Assembly (NCBI GenBank): GCA_037176845.1
Contig: JAYKXP010000053.1
Span: 248,001 to 312,000, forward strand
From: Paramarasmius palmivorus
Taxonomy: Eukaryota; Basidiomycota; Agaricomycetes; Agaricales; Marasmiaceae
Length of the DNA stretch: 64,000 bases
Direction of reading: 5' to 3'
Shown piece after piece: positions 49,472 to 61,977 of the stretch. Made by a program: the position numbers and the translations under genes. The stretch's first letter is position 1, and each line of letters opens with the position of its first letter. The notes under the pieces are model-generated. The model saw only the letters and a list, made by a program, of their open reading frames with translations. It was not told the DNA's origin and searched no databases.

Positions 49472-49483
49472 GACGTGACGTGT
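49472..49483. promoter_or_regulatory. UPRE-like element upstream of BiP
   Basis: ACGTGACGTGTC... contains TGACGTG (49476-49482), which matches the core recognised by Hac1/XBP1-type bZIP factors in the unfolded-protein response. It lies about 73 bp before the BiP ATG. TACGTGGC follows at 49490. Not tested. Confidence 0.45.
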
Positions 49484-49800
49484 CAGGCGTACGTGGCACA
49501 GAGTCATCGCCAGTGCGTTCCTCTACTTTCTCAGACTTTCTCACGCGCGTAGCATGAAGCATCCAGAATTCTCTCTTGTCATTGACGTGGTCTTCGGAGA
49601 AAGACTGGAAAAAAAGAAAAGACACATAACAGAATTTCACCAGAGAACATACCAAATTCACGGAACGTCAGGAAATACGGGAAATAGCAACCTATAGCAA
49701 CCCTCGCATGAACAGTGGAAATCGCAAACACGGATATACAACTCCGCAGTTGCATCGGCAGTTTCCCGCTCTCTTCTTCAATCTTCCATCTCCCGCCTCA

Positions 49801-51067
49801 AATGCAGCATTTCGGTAAAGCTGCTCTGCGTGTCACGAAAAACTATACAAAGGGCTACTCCGATACTCAGACCAAAGTTCGCGATGCAACCTCAAACGAC
49901 CCTTGGGGTCCCTCTGGTACCCAGATGAATGAAATCGCACAATTAACCTATAACCAGTCAGTATCCGTCTCCTGAGCCCAGAGACTTGTATTCTCAGCCT
50001 AGCTGTACAGAGGTGATTTCGTCGAGATTATGGAGATGCTAGACAAACGGCTTAATGACAAGGGCAAGAATTGGCGACATGTATTCAAGGTGTGTGTCGA
50101 AGCCTTCTTTCCCCGATCCAACTCCACTCACAACCCGTGCTACGCAGAGCTTGACTGTCCTCGACTACTGTCTTCATCAAGGTTCTGAAAATGTCGTCAT
50201 CTATTTTCGGGACAACATCTACATCATCAAGACCCTGAAAGAATTTCAGTACGTTGATGAGACAGGGAAGGATCAAGGTGCCAACGTCAGGCAAAAGGCC
50301 AAGGATATCACCAACCTTCTCCAGGACGAGTCCAGGCTACGTCAAGAACGACGTGCTCGGGCTCATATGCGGGATCGAATGATGAAAGGTGCCACGGCGG
50401 GAGACGATCCTAGTGAGTTCTATGAGCAGATGGCCCGGGATGAGAATCGCACAAGGAGAGGACCGCCTGGTGGTCGAGAGAATAGGGATGAAGATGATCT
50501 CCGGCGAGCAATCGAGGAGAGTAAACGGACACTAGCGCAGGATCAGGCAAATGCAGAGGAACGAGACCTGCAGCGTGCAATTCAGCTTAGCGAAGAGGAA
50601 GAATCAAAGAGGAGCAAAGCCGTGGAGGATTCAAATGCTTCCGCTCTCTTTGACGACCAAAACCAAATGTACGGCTTGGGGTTGATTCATGCATCATGCC
50701 AATGGACTGACATCGTCTATCCAGTTCTCAGCCAACGACATCTCAACTTAGCAATAACCCCTTTCCCATGCAAACACTTAGCGACCCTACTCCGTACACT
50801 GTTGGTTTACAGCCACAATATACCGCGATTCAGCCCCAATTTACCCAACTCCAACCTCAATTCACGTCTTTCAATCCTTACCAACAGCAGATGCAACAGG
50901 AAGCGGCACAGGTAAATATTCTCAGTTATTTTGTTCTTGCTGCCACTAATCCATAACCCGCGCGTCAGGCGGAATACCTTCGTCAGCAAGAATTGTTCCA
51001 ACAGCAGCAGGCTGCCGCCCAAGCGCAAGCACAACAAGAAGAGTGGATGCGACAGCAGATGATGCTC

Positions 51068-51099
<32 letters not shown>

Positions 51100-51652
51100 A
51101 CAAATGTTATTTGCGCAAACGACATCTCTACAACCCCAGCCTACTGGATTCGGGTATGTACACCACCTGATGGCATGAATATATAAGCTTACCGATACCA
51201 TGAAAAGCACCAACAATCCCTTCGCTCCCCGACCAGCATCTACACCTGCGTCACCCGTCAACAATAACAACAATAATCCACCGTCCTTCGATATCCGTGG
51301 AACCTACGACCAAAATAGTCTCGGTAGTAGTAGCGGCTCTTCATTCACTTCGCCGCCGCCGCAAGGACAGGGAAACAGACCCTTTGCAGTCAAGACGAAA
51401 GACAACGAGAATCAAGAATTGGCGAACTTATTTGCTGATAGAGAAGGCGGACAAGATACATTCGGAAATGTTGGGGTTCTACGGTACGTCCTGTTCCGGA
51501 TGAGAAGTTCGGTCTTTGACAGTCGCTTCAGTTATGGGCACACAAATGCTGGAAGATTGGTTGCCCAGGGTTCGATGCAGAAACAGGGTCACAACCCTTT
51601 TGCGATGCAGCAACAACAGGGTGGCAACGATCAGCCATTTTTCAGTATCTGA
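49801..51652 (+). CDS. Epsin (ENTH-domain clathrin adaptor, Ent1/2-like)
   Basis: Endocytic adaptor that binds PI(4,5)P2, ubiquitin and clathrin/EH-domain partners at the plasma membrane. The ENTH domain (residues ~1-150) reads KNYTKGYSDTQTKVRDATSNDPWGPSG, then EIAQLTYN and VLDYCLHQGSENVV. Two ubiquitin-interacting motifs follow: DEDDLRRAIEESKRTL and ERDLQRAIQLSEEEE. The C-terminal half is Gln-rich with a polyglutamine run near 51068-51104 and NPF motifs (NNPFPM, NNPFAP, HNPFAM) for EH-domain proteins. Introns near 49958, 50091, 50670, 50912 and 51155 and later. Ends QPFFSI. Confidence 0.93.
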
Positions 51653-51908
51653 GTTTATATGGGTGCGGTGTGAGGGGATCGTGTCGTCGACATGTGTCTC
51701 CAAATGTCTTGTATAGTAAGAATTTGTAGGTGTAATGATTCTAGTATACCATTTTCATTCCCAATCGTAGCTCTATCATTATGCAAGTTTGAAACGATAG
51801 CGGAAGCAATAAATATATAGATAGATAAGATAATGATCGGTTAGATTGATCTCCAAAATTTTTTTGTGACTCGAACACTGTTCATCGATTTCTTCTTTAC
51901 CATCCACG
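51653..51908. promoter_or_regulatory. Intergenic/promoter before the spermidine synthase fusion
   Basis: 256 bp with a GATA-rich run near 51816. Nothing else seen. Confidence 0.3.
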
Positions 51909-54409
51909 ATGTCCAAGGTCTTGACACACCCTGCAATCCAAGGTGAGAATCTCAGAAAACTGGTGAAACAACTCTCATTGAATGGTTTGTAGATGGCTGG
52001 TTCCGTGAAATCTCATCTCAATGGCCTGGTCAAGCCATGACTCTCCAAGTCAACAAAATCCTCCACGTTGAGAAGTCTCTCTACCAAGACGTTCTAGTCT
52101 TTGAATCCGCCACATATGGAAACGTTCTCGTCCTTGATGGTGTTATTCAATGCACCGAACGTGACGAGTTCTCCTACCAGGAAATGATTGCTCACATCCC
52201 AATCGCCTCTCACCCCGACCCCAAGCGCGTTCTGGTCATCGGTGGTGGAGATGGTGGTGTCGTACGTGAAGCCCTGAAGTATCCGAGCGTCGAAGAAGTC
52301 GTGCTCTGCGATATCGATGAAGCAGTCGTCCGGGTCTCCAAGCAATACCTTCCTCACATGTCTAAACTTCTCGAAGACCCAAGAGTCACCGTTCACATCG
52401 GTGATGGATTCAAATTCCTTCAAGAACATGAAGGAACCTATGATGCCATCGTTACCGACTCTTCCGATCCTGTCGGCCCTGCCGAATCCCTCTTCCAAAA
52501 GCCATACTACCAACTTCTCTACGACGCTCTCCGCCCCGGAGGACATATCTCTGCTCAGGGAGAATGCCTCTGGCTCCATCTCCCCCTCATTACCTCCGTC
52601 CAACAAGCCGCCAAGGAGGTTGGCTTTGCACAGGTCGAATACGCTTTCACTACTATCCCCACTTACCCAAGTGGACAAATCGGTTTCCTACTCGCTGCCA
52701 AAGCCACTTCCAACTCAGGTGTCTACAATTTGAAGGAGCCTGTCACACTCCCTCAAGGCTTGAACCGCTATTGGAGTCCGGCCATCCACCGAGCGGCGTT
52801 CATCTTGCCCGAGTTTGGCAGAGTCTTGCTTGAAGAGGGAAAAGACATTACTCCCAAGTTCGGCGCGTCGCTTGCAGCCACTGGCGCAAGCAAGAAGGTT
52901 TTACTATTGGGAAGCGGATATGTCGCACGGCCTTGTGCTGAATACATTGTTCGTAACCCTAACAACCATCTTACCATCGGTACGTTCATAGCATCGTATA
53001 TTGATGCCGTTCACTCACATGGTGTTCATCTAGCTTGCCGGACTCTCGCCTCCGCACAGACTTTGGCATCGGCTCTTCCCCGTTCGACACCCGTTTCTTT
53101 GGATGTGAACGACACGTCTGCTCTTGAAAAGGCTGTTGCGGAGCATGACCTTGTTATCTCGCTTATCCCATACACTTACCACGCAGAGGTCATCAAAGCT
53201 GCTATCAAGAGTACGTTTACGATCTCTGTAGATCTGCCTTCCTCTGACTGATCGGCACACAGGCAAAACCGACGTTGTTACCACATCCTACGTTTCTCCT
53301 GCTATGCGCGAGCTTGACGCTGCTGCTAAGGAAGCCGGTATCATAGTGCTGAATGAAATTGGTTTGGACCCTGGTATTGACCACCTTTACGCCGTCAAGA
53401 CCATTGATGAGATCCATGCTAAAGGCGGAAAGGTAGTTTTCACCTCGGAATAAGCTCCATGTTGTTTATTAACAATACCTTTTCTCAGGTGAAGAAATTC
53501 CTCTCGTACTGTGGCGGTCTCCCTGCACCCCAGTTTGCCGACAACCCGCTCGGATACAAGTTCTCTTGGTCATCTCGCGGCGTTCTCCTTGCTCTCCTCA
53601 ACAACGCGTCCTACATTGAGAACGGCAAAACTGCCTCCGTCACTGGACAAGAACTCATGGGTGTCGCCCAGCCATACTATATTTCACCCGCTTATGCCTT
53701 CGTTGCATACCCTAACCGTGACTCCACACCTTTCCGTGACTATTACAGGATCAACGGTGAGGGCGAAGGTGAAACCGTTGTCCGTGGTACCTTGCGATAC
53801 CAGGGTTTCCCTGCTTTCGTCAAGGTCCTCGTTGACCTTGGTTTGCTCGATGCTTCTTCCAAGGAATGGCTCTCATCCGATCTCACCTGGATACAAGCGT
53901 TAGGCAAGGTTCTTGGTGTAGATGCCACCGAATCCGCCGTCCTCTCCAAGGTTATCTCCGTTGCCAACTTCCCTTCAGAGTCAGAAAAGGAACGTATCGT
54001 TTCTGGTCTCCGATGGATAGGTCTGTTCTCTTCTGAGGCCATCGTTCCACGACCTGCCAACGCACCGACACTCCTCGACACGCTTTGCGCACGTCTCGAA
54101 AAGCTCATGGCGTACGCCCCAGGTGAACGTGATTTGGTCATGCTTCAGCACAAGTTCGTTGTTGCATACCCCGATGGAAAGGAGGAGACCATCACGTCGA
54201 CATTGGAGGCTTATGGTGCTCCAGAGGGATCTGGGTTTAGTGCGATGGCATTGACGGTTGGATTGCCGTGTGGTATCGCGACGCAGTTGATCTTGGACGG
54301 AAAACTCCCAATGAAGGGTATTCAAGCACCCTACAGCAAGGAGATTTGCGATCCGATTAGGGAGGTGCTTGAACGCGAAGGTATTGGTATGGTTGAGCGG
54401 GTGCTTTAG
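51909..54409 (+). CDS. Spermidine synthase - saccharopine dehydrogenase fusion (Spe3-Lys9)
   Basis: Bifunctional enzyme. The N-terminal ~290 residues are spermidine synthase (aminopropyl transfer to putrescine): [26 protein letters not shown], the cofactor loop [12 protein letters not shown], and the catalytic region [14 protein letters not shown]. The C-terminal ~450 residues are the alpha-aminoadipate-semialdehyde-forming saccharopine dehydrogenase of lysine synthesis: the nucleotide loop [12 protein letters not shown], then [14 protein letters not shown] and [14 protein letters not shown]. Four introns (near 51938, 52980, 53212 and 53433), no break between the two parts. This chimera is established in basidiomycetes such as Cryptococcus. 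Complete, about 760 residues. Confidence 0.96.
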
Positions 54410-54641
54410 GCAAAGGTAGCGACTGGTATCACAGAATCAACCCTTTGTATTTGTAGTGGTCCGAAAGATACTGTCGGAGCCTCTTGTGTGACATTTGTGG
54501 GAATAAAACACAACTACACGAAATGCTCTTAATGGTAAATAGATTTTCACCACGAACCTTCAGCGCTTCAGCGATGAAGCTTGAAGGACGAGGCACATAT
54601 ATATACTTACGTCATCACCTCTCCGTTAAACTTTTTCCTCC

Positions 54642-55339
54642 ATGTCGCTCACTGATGTAAGTTCTCTCAATGCCACTCAAGACAATACCGTACCAGCCAA
54701 ATCTTCCAAAACGGAGTTATTGGAGAAGCTCAAAGCCATTAACACAGTGTGTTTCACGAGTCTCTCATATACCTTGCCATGGCCCGTTGAACCGTGTTCT
54801 CTAGACATTAAATTTGGCAGCCATCAATGGAACGTGAACCCTGGGTTCTCACAGAACTGCCAGACCACTACTATCCATGGCCTCAAATCAACTTCGAGCC
54901 TCCAATCTTCTTGTATGGCGTTGCAATGACGGAAGAGGAAATCGCCGAGTTCGCCCTTCACGTCGGTATTCCCGATGTCAAAGGAAAAGATGACGCATTA
55001 TCGAGGATTAACACAGTCACTCGCCAGCTATGTGAGCATCTCACGCATGCATGTGGACTAGAAGACCGAGGACGACACATCTCTTTGCAACCTTGCGATT
55101 CGAGGGAAGGGAGGTGGGCGTTCACACTTGCCACAAACTTTACTGCGGAGAGTTTTCGGGCATTGTTCATTCACGCAAACAAGGTCCTCGTGCAAGAATT
55201 CAAGCCCATCGGGAAGGAACCTAAATGGTATCTCCAGAGGGGGGACAACACCAAGGGCGATTGGTCCATCCCACTTTCTGTAGTACGTCGTTCATCTCCG
55301 ATCGTGTATGTGGATATCCCTGACTTCTTTTCGGACTAA
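54642..55339 (+). CDS. Unrecognised two-exon protein
   Basis: Exon 1 (54642 to about 54746) encodes MSLTDVSSLNATQD...LEKLKAINT. A GTGTGT...GGCAG intron leads to PSMEREPWVLTELPDHYYPWPQ. About 200 residues, acidic N-terminus, no signal peptide or membrane segment. The second exon is codon-rich and ends VYVDIPDFFSD. I know no function or motif. The splice choice is the one that keeps a single frame; the Met at 54827 is an alternative start. Confidence 0.65.
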
Positions 55340-55701
55340 AGCTCGATCAGTAATATGCCCTAGTTGGCCATCGTTTCTCTCTGGCAATTTGTCGTCTCAA
55401 TCCCCGGTCTAGGTACTTACGTCGCACCATTTCCTTAGGTAGTACTACAATGGTGTCTCGGTCTCTACTCTTGTCTTTTCAATGGGACTGATTACATGTA
55501 CCTATCTATTAGACGTGTGGCTCAGAAACAGAAAAGATAATGTTGACCAGTAACTGGCAGTGTAAACGACTGTAGATTAAGACATGTCCCTGGATCTGCA
55601 ATTTATCTAGGCATAAATCTCCAGGATACAGGATCAAGAAAACCACTACTACATGATAACAAAGAAATACATCCAGGATGGTACCAGACACTACGAGCCC
55701 C
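55340..55701. other. Intergenic between convergent genes
   Basis: No gene or motif recognised. Confidence 0.4.
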
Positions 55702-57537
55702 TCAGAAAAACGTGGTTTGCGAAGGTCCAACGTAGCGTGGAACCGCGTTTAGGACGCCTTCAACGAAACCGCATGTTGTCCTATCTCTCGCCATACTACA
55801 CAGCAACCTTAGAGCAGCGATAGCATCGTTCTCGGCATTGTGTGCATCATCGAACTCGCTGCCAGTAAAGTGCTTGTGAGCTTCCTGAAGGTTGCCGTAC
55901 TTATTGTTTCTATATTGGTTCCAGAGGACTCTCGTATCGACCAATCGCGTACCGGTGACTCGAGGATCAAAGCGGATCCCACAGCGTCGAAACTCTTCGA
56001 CCAGTACACGGATATCGAACTCGACGATGTTAAACCCAGTGAGATCGCATCCACTGAGGAACAAATATAGTTCCTTCGCGTGCTCAAGGAATCCTGGGAG
56101 CTTTTCGAGATCGGCTTCCTTGATACTATGCTTCCTCAGAGCACCTGGATCTGAAGCCACTGGAGCGCGGACATAGATGCTGCCATCATTGGGTTTGAGA
56201 TTACCGATCCCAAAGAACTCGACTGTATTGGGATGGTTGTTGGCGTGTGGATGAATCTTGATAAAGGACATGGAAACGATGTAAGGAACCCTCCCTTTTC
56301 GAATGAAGTCTGTGGTCTCCAAATCGAAGGCAACAATGGGGCGTTCCAACAACAGAGGAGGGGACAGAAATACCTCAACGGTTTTCCTGCACTAGAAATG
56401 ATTTGAGAAACCATTAGCTCAGGGTTGATGAACCGTACGCACCTCGACCTGGTGTAATAGTCTCTTGAAGCGGTTTTGATCCTCTGAAGATCGCCCCAAA
56501 TACGACTCTATCATCCGTTCTGCCCAGGGTTGTTCGTTCGATACCTCCCTATCTTCCGAGTTTTCCTGATCTTCGTCCCTTTCGCCCACCTCCTCGTAAC
56601 CCAAATCCGCTTCTGCTTCATCTATGTCGTCTCCTTCCGACCAGTGCCACTCTACTATTTCTTGCTCCATGTAGCGCTGCTGGTTTTCCTTGGATCGCAT
56701 TTCTGTTTGTCGGTGGCTAATCTTCGACAAGGCGACGACTACGATTTCACGGCGAGGCGCTCCCTCGTACATTTCTGCGTTCTCTGTCTCTGCTTCCGTC
56801 AGATCCGTGTTATCCTCTACCTCTAAGGAGCACTGAATAACTTTTTCCTGACCAGCACGCCGCAAGTCCTGCTTTGTGGTTCCCTGAACACGTTTTGGGG
56901 ATTGGCCAGGATATACGATCTTCGAGGGCTGCTCTTGTCGTGGTTTTGGGCGTGGGCAAATACCGCTCGAACGACTGACGAGTCCTCTATGGTGCTCGGC
57001 AACTAGGACTGAGGATTCATCCCATTCCTCTTCATGTTCTTCCTCATGGTAATCCATATCCTCCACCCCGGATCCAGTCCCGTCTGTGTCGTCTTCCACC
57101 TCGGATTGGTTATGGGTGACCATCTCCTGCCAGATGGACTGCGAGACCTGCTTCGGGTGCGAATAAATATGCTTAGGAGCAATCGCAGGGGTGTTGTCTA
57201 ACTTCTGTCGCCGCACGTCCGCACGTCGATGGCCACTATTCGACGGGCAGGCATCTTCATGATCATGAACTTCACCAGCCGAAACTGGGGATTCATAAAC
57301 ATGTTTTATGCCAGGAGATATGTTCGAGTTGGAGTGTCTCTTGGAAATGAAAGCTGCCTGCTGGTTCGAATTTTCGGTCCCTTCCTGTTGATCCAACTGT
57401 ATTCGTGAACGTTTTCGTTTAGCCTCTGCGAGTGGCTCATTATGGCGACGTTTCGTCCTAGAAGCGCCTGCGACAGATTCGTGCAGGACCATGGACCGAT
57501 GGCGATCGCGAGATGATGTTGGGGTGGTGTGTTCCAT
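55702..57537 (-). CDS. DEDDh 3'-5' exonuclease with long acidic N-terminal region (exonuclease A)
   Basis: Exon 1 (from 57537) encodes about 370 residues of disordered, charged sequence: a basic patch (KRKRSRIQLD), then long Glu/Asp-rich tracts (YHEEEHEEEWDE and similar). After an intron, exon 2 gives the nuclease domain. ExoI is FDLETTDF (D and E ligands), ExoII is GFNIVEFDIRVL, and ExoIII is HNAENDAIA with the catalytic His and Asp, the DnaQ/epsilon-like arrangement. DNA or RNA substrate cannot be told. It ends QTTFF, TGA/TAA at 55702. The downstream gene at 57742 is a paralog lacking the acidic region. Nuclear action is inferred from the basic patch. Confidence 0.8.
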
Positions 57538-57741
57538 GGCGTCGGTACAAAAGGGTTGGCAAGGGGTGCAGGAGAGATAGTGGCAGTTTGAGTTCAAAAT
57601 GATTACGTGCGAAAGTTTCTGAAGCAATGGTACCGGTCATTTCTAGGTAGGTGGAAGCGAATCATGAATACACTAGCTATTTATATGGTCGGAAATCAGT
57701 AACAAATACAAGGAAAATATACAAGATACGAACCATCGAGG

Positions 57742-58621
57742 TCATCCCAATACAGCTGGCAGAGACTGCGTGGGGCCTAAAGGGCGCCGTGGTACTGGTC
57801 GGAGAATGTGTTCAACTGTCCTTTGGATCTTCTTCTCTTTCGCTACCATGCTGTACAAGAGTCTCAACGCCGCGATGGCGTCGGCTTCGGCGTTGTGGGC
57901 TCCAACAAAATACTCTCCAACAAACTCCTTGTGAGCATCCCCAAGTGTGCCTCGCTTTTGGTATACGACGTTGTAGAGGTACATGGTGTCCACCACACAG
58001 AGCGGTTTCCATGTAATTCCGACACGCTTGAATTCCTCTGTAAGGACACGAATATCAAACCCTGCAATGTTGAACCCTGTTACATCGCATCCTCGTATGA
58101 ATTTGTAAACGTCCTGGGAGAGTTCCTCGAAGGAACGCAAGTCTTTCGTATGCTCAGGCTCAATGCCATGCATTTTGAGAGCTGTCGGGTGAGAGGGCTC
58201 GGTACAACGTACGTAAACCGAGCCGTCCCAGCTCCGAAGATTACCGGTTGAGAATACGCGGATTTGCTTGTCTGGGAGGATCTTGATGAAAGACATGGAG
58301 AGTATATATGGAGCTGGGCCCCCAGGAGGATAAAGGGAGGTGGTTTCAAGGTCAAAGGCGACGAGAGGCCGTGTGAGGATAAGGTCATTGGTAACGAAGG
58401 ATTTGATGTGTTCGTTGCGCTGACCGCCAATATCTTGAGCTCTAGTTAGGGGAAGGTACTAGGAAACGGCTACGCACCTCTATTTCGTATATTCTTCGTC
58501 TAACTGCATCTCTTTGTTCCAGCGAGCAACTTTGAAGATAATAGAACATCATCCTTTCGACCGGATCAGGCTCATGTTGCAATTCGGTTTCTTCATCGAG
58601 CCGTGGACGTTTGTTCGACAT
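57742..58621 (-). CDS. DEDDh 3'-5' exonuclease (exonuclease B), paralog of exonuclease A
   Basis: Short exon 1 begins MSNKRPRLDEETELQ and ends ARRRIYEIE-like sequence. Exon 2 carries the nuclease: ExoI FDLETTSL, ExoII GFNIAGFDIRVL, ExoIII HNAEADAIA. Length about 280 residues. The exon junction near 58480-58440 is not settled: the obvious donor (GTGCGT) and acceptor do not share phase, so either a non-obvious splice site or a small frame error is present. The nuclease domain itself is intact. It lies 200 bp upstream of exonuclease A on the same strand, a tandem duplicate. Confidence 0.78.
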
Positions 58622-59485
58622 GTTGGTGTAGTGGTGAGATCTAAAAAAAGAAAAAACAAGTCACTTTGTCAGTTGGTAGACAATACATTTGCTTAAACTC
58701 ACTACCAAGGTTTTACGGGCTGAAAGCCTGAAACTGAAAGTGGCTGTGATTTGGGGAGACTCGGAGATCATTAAGCGCCCTACATACGTCCTCGTCGCGG
58801 TTGTGCTTTGTGTCTTCCCAAAAACGCACTCCCAGCCCATAGGCTATACCCCGTTATATTCCCCCCTTCTAGATCCGGTCTCTGGATACGTGAGCCCAAT
58901 GAACCTTAACTTGGATATGTGAGAGTGCGATTCAAAGAGTCAATCCTGCAGGTAAGAGTTTGGGTGTGCTGCCGCGGGTGAATAAAGCCGAAATTGATAC
59001 AACAAACTTCGCTTGCTGCGCGAGGTCCCCTCGACCGCCAGCGACCGCCCCGTGAGGAGCATCAAATCTTCGCTTAGTTGTGGTTGCCAGCATACTTTCG
59101 CTTAGACCGAGAAGCGATCCAGGCCTCGCCCCATAATATATAGAATTACCTTGGAATTACCACCATTTCCCCTGGAATTTTTACCCAATGATTTCAAGTT
59201 ACCTTACAATTTTTACGATACACTATCACCTTTATGTTGTTACGAAGAGCCGGCGAGGTATCTATCTGTAGTTTATGTTTATTTACCTGAGCTACTTAGC
59301 GGAGTCGGTCAATTTAAATCTTGTTTAGGCTTACGTCGGATCCGAATTGGCACAACAATTGAAAATGACATTTTTGGTGGCGCGATATTGCGTAATGGTA
59401 ACTAACAGGACTGAAAAGCGGACATTTCTCTAGGCTCTTGACTCTTACAGTGCTCTTCCACATTTTGGGCGCTGCCTCGACGGCG
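58622..59485. other. Intergenic, partly AT-rich
   Basis: About 860 bp. The part 59140-59405 is AT-rich with repeated TTACC/GGAATT words and no supported gene. Confidence 0.4.
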
Positions 59486-60285
59486 TTACGCGTTAGGACA
59501 GAAGTTTGGGACACATGGTTTGACTTTTTTCATGTGTCTGTTACGGTCAGACTTGGTGCCAAAGCCCCTCCCGCACTTCGGGCAAAGGTAGCGTTTGCGG
59601 CCATAGTGTGCGTTTAGATGGTCTAGGTAGAGTTGACACGGATATCAGCGATACTGAAAGCACGAAATAGATATTAGACCATGACTCAACTCGTCAGGTT
59701 ATGTTTTTCGGTGAATCCATCCGAATCGCATCCTTCTATATGACAAAAGTACGTAGCTGGCTTGTTTCGTAGTGCTTTAGAGGCCCTGGCTGCTGAGCGG
59801 CTTCCTACTTGTGACCGGAACACTGAGATTGGTGAATTGGCATCCTGACTGGCGGGACGAGTGTGCTGAGGATCCGGATTGTTGGCGAGTTTGCCGTCAT
59901 GCACGTAGTCCGACGCCTGAGGATGGGCATTCTTCAAAGGTATAGACGTATATGGGGAGAATCCCACGAGATTTGCAGATGTTGGAATGCCGATGTTGAT
60001 AGCGCCTTCTTGTTCTCGGCTCAAATTTGCAACTGCGTTAGGAGTCAATTGCACAATAAACTAGTGACCCAATCTGAATACTGGGCATGAGTATCATTAC
60101 CAGTTGAAAATGGGCAGTATCGCAATCCGCATTCCTTTGGGTAGCTGTTCCAGCAATGGAAGCAGCCTGAATACAGGGGGATGAACTAATTAGCCAGCGC
60201 GGGGCATATGTACTGGTTACGTACCTTGTTTGCTGCATATGTTGTATCGGCGCTGATCAATGCTGAGAGGGCCTGGAGGTGACAT
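59486..60285 (-). CDS. Cys-rich/C2H2 zinc-finger protein A
   Basis: Four exons, start MSPPGPLSIDQRRYNICSKQG at 60285. Exon 2 encodes a compact Cys cluster, CFHCWNSYPKECGLRYCPF. A variable Ser/Asn/Pro-rich middle follows. A C2H2 finger CHIEGC...HLNAHY is split by an intron that joins HNLT|NHLNAHYG. A second finger, CPKC...HMKKVKPC, ends in Cys. TAA at 59486-59488. About 210 residues. It is a tandem paralog of the gene at 61978. Probable DNA-binding protein; targets and the role of the Cys cluster are unknown. The exon structure is supported by alignment to the paralog. Confidence 0.72.
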
Positions 60286-61977
60286 AGTGCTTCTCTGGGC
60301 TCTGGTGTGTTTACACCGACAGGAGAGAGGGAGGAAGAGTACCATGAAAAAAAGGTTTTTGCATATCTGGATGACTTATGAGGCTCCCCCGGAAATGTTG
60401 GACGATCCGCAGTTCTATTGCACGTATATGGATCTGCTATGCCGCGTGTAGCCATGATCGTCGTCACAGCTAGTCGCCCAGTCTTCGTTTTTGCTTCGAT
60501 TCATGACATCCAAAATGTTTTCTAACGCGACCGGTAATTCAGATTCCTCCCTGGGCGGATAGGCCCACCAGAATATAGCCACGACAACCCAAATTAAAAG
60601 GCTACGATCATCAGCTGGCGGAGCTGTTTTTGAAAATTGTGATATTGTGCTGTTAAGGGGTAAGGTTCAAGATAATGGGCGTCTTCAACTTGCGCGATGC
60701 CGTATGAGCCTTCAGCTTCCGCGCGCAGCGACAGCAGTGGTCTGTGACCATCGATACATAGCGCTTGTTGCCACTTTGACACTGCTACCAAAAATCATCC
60801 GGATCATCTTATCCATTCGTTGGGAGAAGATAGACATACGATTGTGCCGTGACAACAATGCGGCGAGAGCGCCACGGACCATCGCTACATTGTATCGATG
60901 ATGGCGTCTTCCGAGAGTAGTGTGGAGGTTCCTGCTCCACTACTTATTGAAGAGTAATAAGTTCTCTGGGTAGCTGCTAGTACTTAACAGTCGCAAATCA
61001 GCTAATGCCGACAAATCATCGTGGAGGAAAGAATAACGTTGCCAAAAAGGTGCAGAACGGCCAGCATAGCTGAAGGGCCTATGTGGTGTTGACTGCTGTA
61101 ACACGTACTACTACTAGAAGATTGATGTTAGAGATTCAATACAGTTTCTGGAATTCCATGCCTACCATAGTATACCTGCGACACTGAATTTGAGTGCAAC
61201 CCTGGTATATACATGTGAGTGGTTGGCAGTGGTTCCGAAGCTCATCTGTGTACTTAGCTCAGTCGAGCTCTACGCGCGGAAGTACCCAACAGCGTATTGA
61301 CTACTTCCAGGGACGTCATCAACACTCTAGACTGGGTCTAAGAAGACTCACAAGCCGGCTTTGAATTCGATCGATGTTGCACTGCTATCGAAATGATCGG
61401 TGGTGCCCATTAATACGGAACCCCAATTCTTGGAGCTGGAGGAATGTAAGACTTTTGGGATTCGAAATGTGAATTTTGAAGGTGCAGATATCTGAATACC
61501 TCGCTCTTGATTAGAATCAATTGGCATAGAAAAGACATGCTAGATTACGCACCTGTACCTGTACCTCATCTATCCATCGTTTGATGCTTCGATTCATCAC
61601 ATGCTGGGACGTGGAGGTGAGAGTCAAGAACAAGCGCTTGTAACGATTTATGTAATTATTATTTCCCATGGCAATTAGGCTCGGACGAATTTGCGGCATC
61701 TGACCGGGCCAATAACTTATCACCGACGCCATACGCTATTGAAGGAGAAACCGTGGGGACAGAAAGTTGTTTCGTTGGAAGTTGTAGTAGTAGTACAAAC
61801 AGAAAGGCTTTCAACATGATTCTTGTAATCTTGTACTGATGTGTCCTACAAGTTCTAGGGAAAAAAATTCTATGCGTCCCTGGATTGCTCCTGACTATTT
61901 TGTCGCTTGAACCGGAGGTTTTAAAGGTAGGTTAGCTGAGTCTAACGTCCTCGGGTAACTTAAGATGGATGATTTTT
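60286..61977. other. Region between the two zinc-finger genes
   Basis: About 1.7 kb. Two short minus-strand coding-like pieces are present: about 60421-60660 (LLIWVVVAIFWWAYPP, then an acidic tail) and 61517-61735 (MASVISYWPGQ...). Neither could be built into a gene. Confidence 0.4.
60421..60660 (-). CDS. Possible 3' exon of a small membrane protein
   Basis: An open frame of about 78 codons with a hydrophobic segment LLIWVVVAIFWWAY, followed by PPREESELPVALENILDVMNRSK and an acidic stretch, ending RSIYVQ. Upstream codons change frame, so an intron is needed to reach a start near 60897. No relative known. Confidence 0.2.
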
